From: Marine Group III euryarchaeote CG-Epi1
GTDB taxonomy: Archaea > Thermoplasmatota > Poseidoniia > MGIII > CG-Epi1
DNA: 64,000 nt
Reading direction: 5' to 3'
Assembly: GCA_001875345.1 (NCBI GenBank)
Contig: MIZA01000020.1
Span: 1-64,000, forward strand
A program made the translations under genes and the position numbers. Under the pieces are notes generated by a model. The model was not told where the DNA came from, searched no databases, and was given only the letters and a program-made list of their open reading frames with translations. Positions 45,909 to 58,294 of the stretch are shown here, piece after piece; positions within the stretch are counted from its first letter, which is position 1; each line of letters opens with the position of its first letter.

Positions 45909-46154
45909 TTATACAGAACCTGAGCGGCTATTTCGTATCTCGTTTAAAATCAAAACAACCACACCTACAGCAAGAACGTATGCACTTGTTTCTCGACCTA
46001 CAGCTTCTGCCAACTCAACAACAATTATAGCAAGCAAACAGGCCAGCATAACTCCCCAACGAGAAATCTGAATGGCATTACTATCTTCTGCATCAAAGTA
46101 ACGAATTAAACCTGCTGCAGACTGAAAACCTTGTGTCTTCTTTTCTTTTGCCAT
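45909..46154 (-). CDS. secG: Preprotein translocase Sec61-beta subunit (archaeal SecG) with an extra helix
   Basis: The small subunit of the SecYE-beta translocon. Residues 9-31 match the family core, GFQSAAGLIRYFDAED followed by a short polar stretch before the membrane helix. The 81-residue length is longer than the usual 50-60. One hydrophobic segment (about 34-52) is the expected anchor, but a second one (57-73) is present, so the topology may be a hairpin. A TTATTTAAAATT box (46172-46185) lies 20-30 nt upstream, implying a nearly leaderless message. It leads an operon with the transglutaminase-like and RimI-like genes. Confidence 0.88.
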   Translation of the reverse strand: MAKEKKTQGFQSAAGLIRYFDAEDSNAIQISRWGVMLACLLAIIVVELAEAVGRETSAYVLAVGVVVLILNEIRNSRSGSV

Positions 46155-46171
46155 AATTTTTCGACTCGCTA

Positions 46172-46185
46172 GTCTTATTTAAAAT
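46172..46185 (-). promoter_or_regulatory. TATA element of the Sec61-beta operon
   Basis: The minus strand reads TAATTTTAAATAAG, a TATA-like box 20-30 nt before the Sec61-beta ATG. A CTATAATACC box on the plus strand near 46199-46208 would serve the divergent gene at 46236. Confidence 0.5.
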
Positions 46186-46235
46186 TAATCAGCATAACTA
46201 TAATACCACATTTCCAGTAAATCATATGGTATAAC

Positions 46236-46490
46236 ATGTATTGTAGAATGTGTGTCGATGTTCACGGATTAACTCCGACTAAATTAAATCAGCCTTCCGA
46301 AGCTGAGTTCTTAGTATCACACTGCTATGAAGGAGATTTAAGACATAAACATGATGAAAACCAGGGTTTTATACAACCAATGTGTGGCTCATGTGTCGAA
46401 AGAATAAAGAAAAATCCTGATTTATTTATATTTTCAGTATACGACATAAGTCTTAAGGAAAAGAATGTTATTGAGGAAAAAGATGAGTGA
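46236..46490 (+). CDS. Small cysteine-rich protein, probably zinc-binding
   Basis: No family recognised. The 84-residue product has C3-x2-C6 near the start, a single Cys-His region in the middle (SHCYEGDLRHKHDEN) and a second CxxC pair (MCGSC), an arrangement that suits one or two zinc sites. The C-terminal third is charged. The stop overlaps the next gene by eight bases (the ATG at 46483), so the two are translated together. A plausible TATA box is 30 nt upstream of the ATG. Confidence 0.7.
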   Translation: MYCRMCVDVHGLTPTKLNQPSEAEFLVSHCYEGDLRHKHDENQGFIQPMCGSCVERIKKNPDLFIFSVYDISLKEKNVIEEKDE

Positions 46491-46788
46491 TTTTAAAGAA
46501 AATGTTGAAAAATTAAATGTTAGAGGTATAGTTTTGTCCTCGGTAATGACTGCTTTTGGTCTTGTGGTCGCTTTGGTCTGGAAAGACACAATAATTGCTA
46601 CAGTAGAATACATATTGCCAAATACCGATGACGGAACTCTACAAGGAATGTATATCAGCGCTATTGCTGTTACGGTACTAGTAATGGTACTTGCTAAATT
46701 TGCAATTAATTTAAATCATAGGGTTGAAAAAGAAATTGAAAGAGTTCAATCCTATTTTGATGATGACGATGATGAGAACGAAAATTAA
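46483..46788 (+). CDS. DUF5654-like small membrane protein
   Basis: A 101-residue membrane protein with two helices (about 14-32 and 55-75), a conserved-looking MTAFGLVVALVWKDTI first helix, and a cytoplasmic acidic tail of Asp/Glu/Asn. This resembles the DUF5654 family, which has no known role. The frame is open six codons earlier, but the ATG at 46483 is preferred: GAGGAA lies five bases before it and it overlaps the upstream stop in the usual coupled manner. It converges with purA, separated by seven bases. Confidence 0.72.
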   Translation: MSDFKENVEKLNVRGIVLSSVMTAFGLVVALVWKDTIIATVEYILPNTDDGTLQGMYISAIAVTVLVMVLAKFAINLNHRVEKEIERVQSYFDDDDDENEN

Positions 46789-46795
46789 CCTATAG

Positions 46796-50931
<4,136 letters not shown>

Positions 50932-51004
50932 AGTAACTATTATGCATTAAAGAGGTGATAATAAATAGTTCTTCTCATGTAAATATCAAACCTTTATTAT
51001 AGAT

Positions 51005-54000
51005 ATGTACATGATTCGAGACGTGAAATGGAAAAAAAACTTTGTTGTTTTGGCGATTTTAGCCTTAGCAATTACATTTTACATGCCAACTTCTGAGGCT
51101 CAGGAAGACCCTTATATTGAAAATGTCATATACTCTAAAGGGTCAGAGGAGAGCTCCACAATAGTTCTAAGTGGGAGAGATAATGCTACATTTTACAAAT
51201 ATTTGATTTTAGATGACTATTCACAAGCACCCACAAACTGGTTTGAATCTGACTTTAATGATTCTTCATGGAGTTTTGGTGCAGCTCCTTTCGGCGATAG
51301 ATCAGTCAGTGGGGTTGAACCAAATTTAATTTGGAATACTCAGGGAAATTCTCCTTATGAAGATGATGTCATATTAGTCCGTCATAAATTCCAATTGAGT
51401 GGAATCGTAACATCTGCACAAATTGATGTGGCTTTTGCAAACTACTGTACACCATATCTAAACGGAAACATAATCTATGAAGAAAGAGGAGACAATAACC
51501 ATGCACAAGAATACTGGAATGACGATGGAACTGAAGAAATAAGTGCGTCATCCTTTGAAATGGGCCAAAACGTATTAGCTGTTTATGCCAGAGACACCGG
51601 GCAAGGTACTTGGGGAAATAACAATAGACAATGGGTTGATCTTCAAATAACTGCCAGTGTCTTCCAACCTACTAATGATTCAATTATCTTTGGCGATACT
51701 GTTACTGTTGCCGTGAAAGGAGGAAATAAAGGCAATGTAAGCGCAGAAGAAGTAATCATTGAATCTTTCACTAATGAAAGCACTGTCAGTTCCACAATAT
51801 TGTCTACAACGGAGCCTAATTTTGAAGATTTAATTTTCTTCACGTGGACTCCAAGTTATATTGGTGAAAATAGTCTCAATTTATATATTTCGTGCAACTG
51901 CAGTGACGGAAATTCATCAAATAATAATTTAACTCTGAATATTACAACAAAAATTTACCGGCTAAAAACTGAGATTGAAAATAATTTACAATATGTAAAT
52001 CAAAGTCGAAATTTAGTGAAAATAATTAGTATCACAAACAATGGTGGATTAACAGACAATGTTACTCTAATTCCATCTAATGGAGAAATTAATTCTCAAC
52101 TAACATTTAGCCCTAACAATTTCATTCTTAATCCTGGAGAATCGAAGAACGTTACCATAAGTGCACAATTGCCGTTATCAATTGAAGATGGTTTTCATAA
52201 TATTTCATTTCAAGTAAAGACTCAGCACGATTATACAATAAGCGAATACCTAGTTAATAACGGAATAAATACTGAAGTTGCCTGGAAATGGATAGAATCC
52301 GATGGCTATGAAGAATTGTATGGTAATGCCAACTGGACTACTCTTGGATTTAATGATACCAATTGGTCAAATGCTAGTACACCTTTTGGAGATAGTTCTG
52401 TTGACGGAGTGAATTACAGAACTTTATGGGATGAAGATAATTACGCCTACTTTAGGTATATTTTGAACATAAGTGATATTGGAATTTATAAAAATGGCAT
52501 AATGAACATTAATGTTGCCAGCAACAATTTCGGCGACCACTACATCAATGGAATATTTGTTTTCGGGGACATGGATGAAGGTAATGGGCATGGTGCAGAG
52601 TACTGGAATGATGAAGTACAAGTTTTCACTAATTATCTTTCGGAGGGGGATAATGTAATTGCAAGTGTAATTGGAAATCCGCAAAATTCACAGTGGTTTG
52701 ACCAAGAAATAATAGTTACATTTCCGCAAGCTAACCTATGGAATTACGAAGATGCTACATACAACGTACCAATATTCGTAGATACAACTGCACCTACAAC
52801 TAAAGTAAATGAAAATGGATTCTACAAAAATTCAACAAGTATACCTTTAACGTGGAAAGAAATATCTGATGATGGTGATCTCGAAGGATTTTACTTGTAC
52901 TATCAAATGAAAGATGGAAGTGCATTAGGAGATTGGATGCTTTACGGTTATTACGATACAATATTCGCTACGAATTTTTCAGCAGAAAATGGAAAGATTT
53001 ATCGATTTAGAACCATAGGTATCGACGTTTACGGAAATAAAGAAATAAAGGGAACGTATGATACAGAAGTTAAAATTGATATGGATCTACCTAGATCAGA
53101 ACTTTGGCTAAGCGAAGGAGACATTCAATACACAAACCTAGATGGAGTAACGATTAATTGGAAAGAAAATGAAACTTCAGACATTCAAGGATATCTAATA
53201 GAATATAAAAAAATAGATGAGACTTCTTGGGAAAACTATGGGCTATTTACAGGAATAGGTGAATATTGGTTCGAGCCTGAATCTGATGGAACATACCAAA
53301 TCAGGTCTAGGAGTATTGACTATTCGGGTAATAAAGAGGTCAAAGCAGTTCCAGACATAACTATAACGTTTGATAGAATGAAGCCTTTAGTAAGCTTAAA
53401 TCAGATTAATATTTTAAGAGATACAGGAGATTTAACACTATCAATAAAAGAAAGGTCCGAAAATTTATCTTCACTGGATATTGAGTTTGCCAGACTAGAC
53501 GAGAATAACGAAGATATCTTAGAATGGAAGTCGTTCGACGAGGAATGGTTGAATGAGGAGTTCATAATCAGAAATCTTGTTGACGGTTATACTTATTATT
53601 TTAGAATAAACCCTGAAGATTACGCCGGAAACAATTACCCTAGAGAGGAATTTGAGTTTATATTCAATTATGAAGATAATAGTACGAAAGAAATTTTACT
53701 TCCAACTATACCCCTCAAACCTGTAATGACTGGTAAGATAAAAAATGTTGAAATTACTGTAGACGAAAATTCAAACGGAATCTACGATAAGATTCTCCAA
53801 GAATACAATGGTAATGATTTATCTGGAATGAAAGCAAATCAATATTGGATTGATTATGAAGAAGGTAAACTAGTATTTGGAAATGGGGATGTTGGCTACC
53901 TACCACCTGTAAACTCATCTATATCTATAACTTACTCAGGTTATGACTTGGTGACTACGATCGATAACAATCCTCCAATGGCTGTTCAAAACGTAGAATA

Positions 54001-54637
54001 CCAAATCGACAACGAAAATAATCTGACTATTGAGTGGAATGAACCAGATGATGCAGTTTCTTACATAATTGAGAGTAGAGACAATTTCTCGAGACCATGG
54101 GAAATATTAGAGAATATTAACTACACAAAAAATAAGATGGTTTATGAGATTTCCAATCTCAGTGGAGGATTTCATTATTACAGAATTATTTCTGTCGATC
54201 GAATGGGGTATCAGAATGCTGACATGGAAGGCGAATTACTTGAAATATTTATCGAATTTGAAAACATTAACAGTGCTACAAGTGATGGCAGTAGTTCTAC
54301 AGTAATTAACAATTACATAATTGCTACAAGTCTTCTAGTTTTAACTGCTATTGCCTCAGCTGCTTATGCTTTCAGAAATAAAAAAGAAGAAGTTGCAATT
54401 GATGTAAATAATTCAAATATTCTTGTTCCTGTTGAATTACTAAATGAAGAACAAATTAATTCTGCTGAAGAGGATAAACCTACCTTTAGTGTTGTTCAAG
54501 GAAGCCAGTTTTCGCGTACGACTGTTTTTGTGTGCGTTGGGGGATGTCAAAGTGAATTTGAAAATGTGAACGACGGCGAAGATGGAAATGAAATTATGTG
54601 CCCGCATTGTGGATTAATCGGAGATTCACCACTTTAG
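51005..54637 (+). CDS. Giant surface protein with beta-sandwich repeats, TM anchor and C-terminal zinc ribbon
   Basis: A 1210-residue protein. A signal peptide (about 1-32, ending SEA) is followed by a jelly-roll domain (50-220), two Ig-like domains of CARDB type (220-420), a second copy of the jelly roll (425-590) with the same FNDxxW...PFGD and AEYWND landmarks, then two or three fibronectin-III-like domains (590-1090). A helix near 1104-1122 anchors it. The 85-residue tail after it holds C1177, C1181, C1199 and C1202, a zinc ribbon that should be cytoplasmic. Asn-x-Ser/Thr sites are plentiful outside. Likely adhesion or carbohydrate binding. ATG at 51011 is an alternative start. Confidence 0.85.
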   Translation: MYMIRDVKWKKNFVVLAILALAITFYMPTSEAQEDPYIENVIYSKGSEESSTIVLSGRDNATFYKYLILDDYSQAPTNWFESDFNDSSWSFGAAPFGDRSVSGVEPNLIWNTQGNSPYEDDVILVRHKFQLSGIVTSAQIDVAFANYCTPYLNGNIIYEERGDNNHAQEYWNDDGTEEISASSFEMGQNVLAVYARDTGQGTWGNNNRQWVDLQITASVFQPTNDSIIFGDTVTVAVKGGNKGNVSAEEVIIESFTNESTVSSTILSTTEPNFEDLIFFTWTPSYIGENSLNLYISCNCSDGNSSNNNLTLNITTKIYRLKTEIENNLQYVNQSRNLVKIISITNNGGLTDNVTLIPSNGEINSQLTFSPNNFILNPGESKNVTISAQLPLSIEDGFHNISFQVKTQHDYTISEYLVNNGINTEVAWKWIESDGYEELYGNANWTTLGFNDTNWSNASTPFGDSSVDGVNYRTLWDEDNYAYFRYILNISDIGIYKNGIMNINVASNNFGDHYINGIFVFGDMDEGNGHGAEYWNDEVQVFTNYLSEGDNVIASVIGNPQNSQWFDQEIIVTFPQANLWNYEDATYNVPIFVDTTAPTTKVNENGFYKNSTSIPLTWKEISDDGDLEGFYLYYQMKDGSALGDWMLYGYYDTIFATNFSAENGKIYRFRTIGIDVYGNKEIKGTYDTEVKIDMDLPRSELWLSEGDIQYTNLDGVTINWKENETSDIQGYLIEYKKIDETSWENYGLFTGIGEYWFEPESDGTYQIRSRSIDYSGNKEVKAVPDITITFDRMKPLVSLNQINILRDTGDLTLSIKERSENLSSLDIEFARLDENNEDILEWKSFDEEWLNEEFIIRNLVDGYTYYFRINPEDYAGNNYPREEFEFIFNYEDNSTKEILLPTIPLKPVMTGKIKNVEITVDENSNGIYDKILQEYNGNDLSGMKANQYWIDYEEGKLVFGNGDVGYLPPVNSSISITYSGYDLVTTIDNNPPMAVQNVEYQIDNENNLTIEWNEPDDAVSYIIESRDNFSRPWEILENINYTKNKMVYEISNLSGGFHYYRIISVDRMGYQNADMEGELLEIFIEFENINSATSDGSSSTVINNYIIATSLLVLTAIASAAYAFRNKKEEVAIDVNNSNILVPVELLNEEQINSAEEDKPTFSVVQGSQFSRTTVFVCVGGCQSEFENVNDGEDGNEIMCPHCGLIGDSPL

Positions 54638-54674
54638 AACCAGTTATCTTTAATTTGTACTCCTTTAACCGTAC

Positions 54675-55949
54675 ATGACAAAAAGCTCAGAAGCTCCAGG
54701 TTTTTACAAAAAAGACCCATCTGAAAGATTAGATTTTGTTAAGAATTTTGCAAACTTAACTGAAGACGAAATGAAAACAATTAGCGGATACGGAGCTCTT
54801 GGAAAGGAAACTGCAAATCGAATGATTGAAAACGTAGTCGGTACATTTCCACTTCCTCTAGGTTTTGCTCCAAATTTTCAAATTAATGATAAAGACTACA
54901 TCGTTCCGATGGCAGTTGAAGAACCATCCGTTGTAGCTGCTGCTACACATATGGCAAAAGGTGCACGTAAAATGGGAGGAATATCTGCAAGTTCTGATGA
55001 ACCTGTGATGATAGGCCAAATTCAACTTGTAAATCTAAAAGATCCTTTCAAGGCAAAAGAAGATATATTAAATAAAAAAGATGAAATCGTTAAACTTGCA
55101 AACGAACAAGACCCTATCTTAGTAAAATTCGGTGGAGGATGCAAGGGAATTGAAGTAAGAGTTTTAGATTCACAAACCGGACCTATGGTGATAACACATT
55201 TGTTAGTTGATTGTAGAGATGCAATGGGTGCTAATGCGGTGAATACAATGGCTGAAGCTGTTGCTCCAAGGTTAGAAACCATAACTGGTGGAAGAGTTTA
55301 CTTGCGAATTATTTCAAACCTAGCAATATACCGCAAGACTAAGGCTACTGCAATTTGGCCAGCTGAATTTTTAGGCGGAGAAGAAATTGTTGATGGAATT
55401 ATAGAAGCTTTTGCGTTTGCTTGCGCTGATCCATTCCGTGTAGCTACTCACAATAAAGGTATAATGAATGGAATAGATCCTGTTGTAATTGCTACCGGAA
55501 ATGATTGGAGAGCCATCGAGGCTGGTGCACATACATATTCTAATTGGAAAGAAGGGCATTCCTCTTTTACTGATTGGGAAAAAACAGATGATGGAGACTT
55601 AAAAGGAACAATCGAAATTCCTATGGCTATTGGGCTAGTTGGAGGAGCTACAGCTACACATCCAACGGCCAAAACTTGCGTTAAAATATTAGATGTTAAG
55701 ATTCCTGGAGGTGCAGCAGAGCTATCTCAGGTAATCTGTGCAGTAGGATTATGTCAAAACTTAGGTGCACTTAGGGCTCTTGCGTCAGAAGGAATTCAGA
55801 GAGGACACATGGGATTACACGCAAGAAACTTAGCAGTACAGGCTGGTGCTGAAGGAAATGAAATTGATATCCTAGCTGAAAAACTAAAGCAATCTGGAAA
55901 AGTAAGGGCTGACATAGCTGAAAAACTATTAGCTGAAATAAGAAAATAA
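54675..55949 (+). CDS. hmgA: HMG-CoA reductase, class II
   Basis: Reduces HMG-CoA to mevalonate for archaeal lipids. The 424-residue protein follows the class II (Pseudomonas mevalonii-like) pattern: ENVVGTFPLPLG, AVEEPSVVAAA with catalytic E83, the GGISASSDEPVMIGQIQ region, THNKGIMNGID with the catalytic Lys and Asp, and GHMGLHARN with the catalytic His. Class I enzymes of most archaea look different. Class II is known in Archaeoglobus and Thermoplasmata. It is followed at the next base by the dUTPase gene. The squalene/phytoene synthase lies 1.3 kb further. Confidence 0.96.
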   Translation: MTKSSEAPGFYKKDPSERLDFVKNFANLTEDEMKTISGYGALGKETANRMIENVVGTFPLPLGFAPNFQINDKDYIVPMAVEEPSVVAAATHMAKGARKMGGISASSDEPVMIGQIQLVNLKDPFKAKEDILNKKDEIVKLANEQDPILVKFGGGCKGIEVRVLDSQTGPMVITHLLVDCRDAMGANAVNTMAEAVAPRLETITGGRVYLRIISNLAIYRKTKATAIWPAEFLGGEEIVDGIIEAFAFACADPFRVATHNKGIMNGIDPVVIATGNDWRAIEAGAHTYSNWKEGHSSFTDWEKTDDGDLKGTIEIPMAIGLVGGATATHPTAKTCVKILDVKIPGGAAELSQVICAVGLCQNLGALRALASEGIQRGHMGLHARNLAVQAGAEGNEIDILAEKLKQSGKVRADIAEKLLAEIRK

Positions 55950-56429
55950 ATGACTGTACTATCCGATAAAAGTATTATCAAATTAATTGCAAATAAAGAA
56001 ATTATTATTGAACCATTTAAGGAGACAAATCTCACTCCAAACGGATATGATTTAACAGTCAGTGAGATTGAAATACCTAATGGAGAAAAAACATCCAAAG
56101 GGAAACTCAGAATTCCTCCTAACCATAGATTTGCAATTTCAACAAAAGAAATTATATCTTGTGGACAGAATCACTGTGCGCAATTATGGCTAAGGACAAG
56201 TTGGGCTAGGAAAGGACTCATTTGCAGCTTTGGAAAGATAGATTCTGGTTTCAAAGGTAACTTAACTCTTCTAGGACTAAATTCTAGTGAAGATGAAGTA
56301 AATATTGAGATTGGCAATACATTTGCACAAATTGTTTTTGAAAAACTTTCTACTCCTGCTGATGAATTGTACTCAGATAGAAGCGGAAATTATCAAAATC
56401 AAAAGGGAATTACTTGGTCGAAAGAATAG
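55950..56429 (+). CDS. dut: Archaeal-type dUTPase of the dCTP deaminase family
   Basis: A 159-residue trimer-forming nucleotide hydrolase. The NLTPNGYDLTVSEI start, the LRTSWARKGL triphosphate-binding motif and FAQIVFEKL place it in the Dcd superfamily. The deaminase's catalytic glutamate should lie in a block reading LEFYN; here that block is TLLGLN, without Glu. The GKIDSGFKG motif is intact, as in dUTPases. It therefore probably hydrolyses dUTP to dUMP rather than deaminating dCTP. It starts at the base after hmgA and overlaps the convergent HAD gene by 20 bases. Confidence 0.87.
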   Translation: MTVLSDKSIIKLIANKEIIIEPFKETNLTPNGYDLTVSEIEIPNGEKTSKGKLRIPPNHRFAISTKEIISCGQNHCAQLWLRTSWARKGLICSFGKIDSGFKGNLTLLGLNSSEDEVNIEIGNTFAQIVFEKLSTPADELYSDRSGNYQNQKGITWSKE

Positions 56430-57180
56430 AATCTACTAAATCTTCAAAGCCTTGATTGCCATCTCTCTCAGTCACATATGAGGGGTAATCTTTCATAAAA
56501 TCCGAATAATCTAAAACTGATTTGACACCAACTGAAATTGGAAATTTTTTAAACATTGGTGAATCATTTGGTGAATCACCTACATACACACATTCATCAA
56601 TCTTTACATTCCAATTATCCAGAATTTTTAAGGCCATATCGCACTTTGTGTATTCACCATACCAAACATTCAGATGTATATTGGAGATAGCTGCATTAGC
56701 ACCTCTACTTATGCAAAAATCATAGATTTCTCGGACTTTATTCGGAGGCAGACTATTCTCTTCAGATATATCTAAAGCTAAATCCCACTGCCTGAAGGGT
56801 TGATCGGCAGCTAAGTAAATCTCTCCAAACTTTGCCTTAATCTCATTCAGAAGAGAATCTAAAAGTTCTTTAGATTTCTCTAAACTGACTGCATCATCAT
56901 AAAATTGTCTATTCATCTTTCCATTTAGCATTGAGTAAGACAGAGCGCCATTTTCGCCAATTACTGAATTAACTGGCCACCATCTGGCGATTAGGTCGCA
57001 CCAACCTGCAGGTCTACCTGTTACAACCACTGTTTTGATCTTATTATCTCTCAACTTTTCTAAATATCTATACGTTGAAGATTTAAGGCTATCATTACTT
57101 ATAAATGTCCCATCTAAATCGAACAATAAAATTTTAATTTTTCTCAAATATTTTTCTTTCAGTTCCGACAGTGGTTTCAT
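56410..57180 (-). CDS. HAD-superfamily (Cof/IIB-type) sugar-phosphate phosphatase
   Basis: A 256-residue HAD hydrolase. Motif I is FDLDGTF, motif II VVTGRPAG, motif III around K-C-D-M-A-L, and motif IV GDSPNDSPMF. The IIB cap between motifs II and III (residues 85-185) resembles sucrose-6-phosphate or mannosyl-3-phosphoglycerate phosphatases, so a sugar phosphate is likely. The frame is open to an ATG at 57255, but the ATG at 57180 lies about 25 nt after a TATA box and starts the usual N-terminus, so it is chosen. The first gene upstream is divergent. Confidence 0.82.
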   Translation of the reverse strand: MKPLSELKEKYLRKIKILLFDLDGTFISNDSLKSSTYRYLEKLRDNKIKTVVVTGRPAGWCDLIARWWPVNSVIGENGALSYSMLNGKMNRQFYDDAVSLEKSKELLDSLLNEIKAKFGEIYLAADQPFRQWDLALDISEENSLPPNKVREIYDFCISRGANAAISNIHLNVWYGEYTKCDMALKILDNWNVKIDECVYVGDSPNDSPMFKKFPISVGVKSVLDYSDFMKDYPSYVTERDGNQGFEDLVDSILSTK

Positions 57181-57200
57181 TAAACTTCCAAAAAACCTAA

Positions 57201-57210
57201 TTTTAAATAC
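57201..57210. promoter_or_regulatory. Palindromic TATA element shared by HAD phosphatase and squalene/phytoene synthase
   Basis: TTTTAAATAC on the plus strand and GTATTTAAAA on the minus strand both match an archaeal TATA box. It is about 25 nt from the minus start at 57180 (leaderless) and 40 nt from the plus start at 57246, where AAAAAGGT serves as ribosome-binding site. Confidence 0.6.
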
Positions 57211-57245
57211 GCTTCGGCAAGTTACGAAGTCCCAAAAAGGTAAAC

Positions 57246-58262
57246 ATGCCATCACTATACGGAGCAGTCAAAAGCAAAACTGGAGAGCTTTTACAAGATA
57301 GTATGGAATACTGTAAAGGGGCATTACAGTCTGTCTCTAGATCATTTGCTTTAACAATCCCGTTAGTTGAAGAAAACATTCTTGGTCCAATAATGGTAGG
57401 CTACCTAGAAGCTAGAATTTTGGACACCTTTGAAGATGATATCGGAAGAAGAGAAATAACATTAGAAGAAAGAATCGAAGCTATGAATATGTTAATGGAA
57501 ATTTTAGAAAATCCTAACTCTGAAAGCACAAAAGAAAAGATTGACATTTTAACCGGTTCTGCTGATGAAATGGTCCAAAATCCAAAATATAGAGATTTGG
57601 TCAAAAATATGAAAAGTGTCTTGGCAGTCCACAGTAGTTTTGATGAAGCCACAAAAGAATGTATGGTTAGATGGCTTAAAGAAATGAATTTTGGAATGCA
57701 AAAATTTCTGAAACAAGAAGTTTATTCCTTCGATGATTTAGATGAATATTGTTACTATGTTGCAGGTACTCCATCAGGATTTTTAACTGAACTCATAAGG
57801 AAAAGATCAAAAGATTTATCCGAAGAAAATTCATCAATACTTAAAGAGAATGAAAGAGATTTTGGACTATTCCTTCAAAAAGTCAATATTATTAGAGATT
57901 TCAGGGAGGATATTCTGGACAATGAAAAAATATTCTGGCCAGGTTTCCTATTTGAAAAATACCAAGTTATGCCTGAGAAATTGCTTGATGAAGCTAACAA
58001 AGAAAAATCAATGGAAATACTAGATTACATGCTAGACAATGCATGTAAACATATTGAGCCTGTCAAGGCATATCTCAACTCAATACCTGATGAATATGCC
58101 GGTTTCCGTGCTGGAGCTGCAGTTAACTTTGCAATGGGAGTAGCTACTCTTGATACGATGAGAAATAATAGTGAAGTATTTTTTGGAGACAAACCTGTTA
58201 AGATTTCGCATGAGTCAAGAGATAACATTATCTCAGACCCTCTAGGCTTTGTGTCAAACTGA
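57246..58262 (+). CDS. Squalene/phytoene synthase family protein (squalene synthase-like)
   Basis: Joins two prenyl diphosphates head to head. The 338-residue protein has SRSFALTIP (31-39), a first Asp-rich motif ILDTFEDD with D60, D64 and D65, CYYVAGTPSGFLTEL, and the second motif QKVNIIRDFREDI (N214-D222) followed by FWP. The EDD, IIRDxxED and FWP features are those of squalene rather than phytoene synthases. The eukaryotic C-terminal membrane anchor is absent. Product (squalene, or another C30/C40) cannot be set. A TATA box shared with the HAD gene precedes it. Confidence 0.87.
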   Translation: MPSLYGAVKSKTGELLQDSMEYCKGALQSVSRSFALTIPLVEENILGPIMVGYLEARILDTFEDDIGRREITLEERIEAMNMLMEILENPNSESTKEKIDILTGSADEMVQNPKYRDLVKNMKSVLAVHSSFDEATKECMVRWLKEMNFGMQKFLKQEVYSFDDLDEYCYYVAGTPSGFLTELIRKRSKDLSEENSSILKENERDFGLFLQKVNIIRDFREDILDNEKIFWPGFLFEKYQVMPEKLLDEANKEKSMEILDYMLDNACKHIEPVKAYLNSIPDEYAGFRAGAAVNFAMGVATLDTMRNNSEVFFGDKPVKISHESRDNIISDPLGFVSN

Positions 58263-58294
58263 AGTTTAATATCTAAGCTATTAATTACCTAAAT

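Noticed and set aside
57181-57255. A longer N-terminus for the HAD phosphatase, starting at 57255.
   Set aside because: It would start inside the opposite-strand synthase gene and run through the shared TATA box; the ATG at 57180 is 25 nt from that box.
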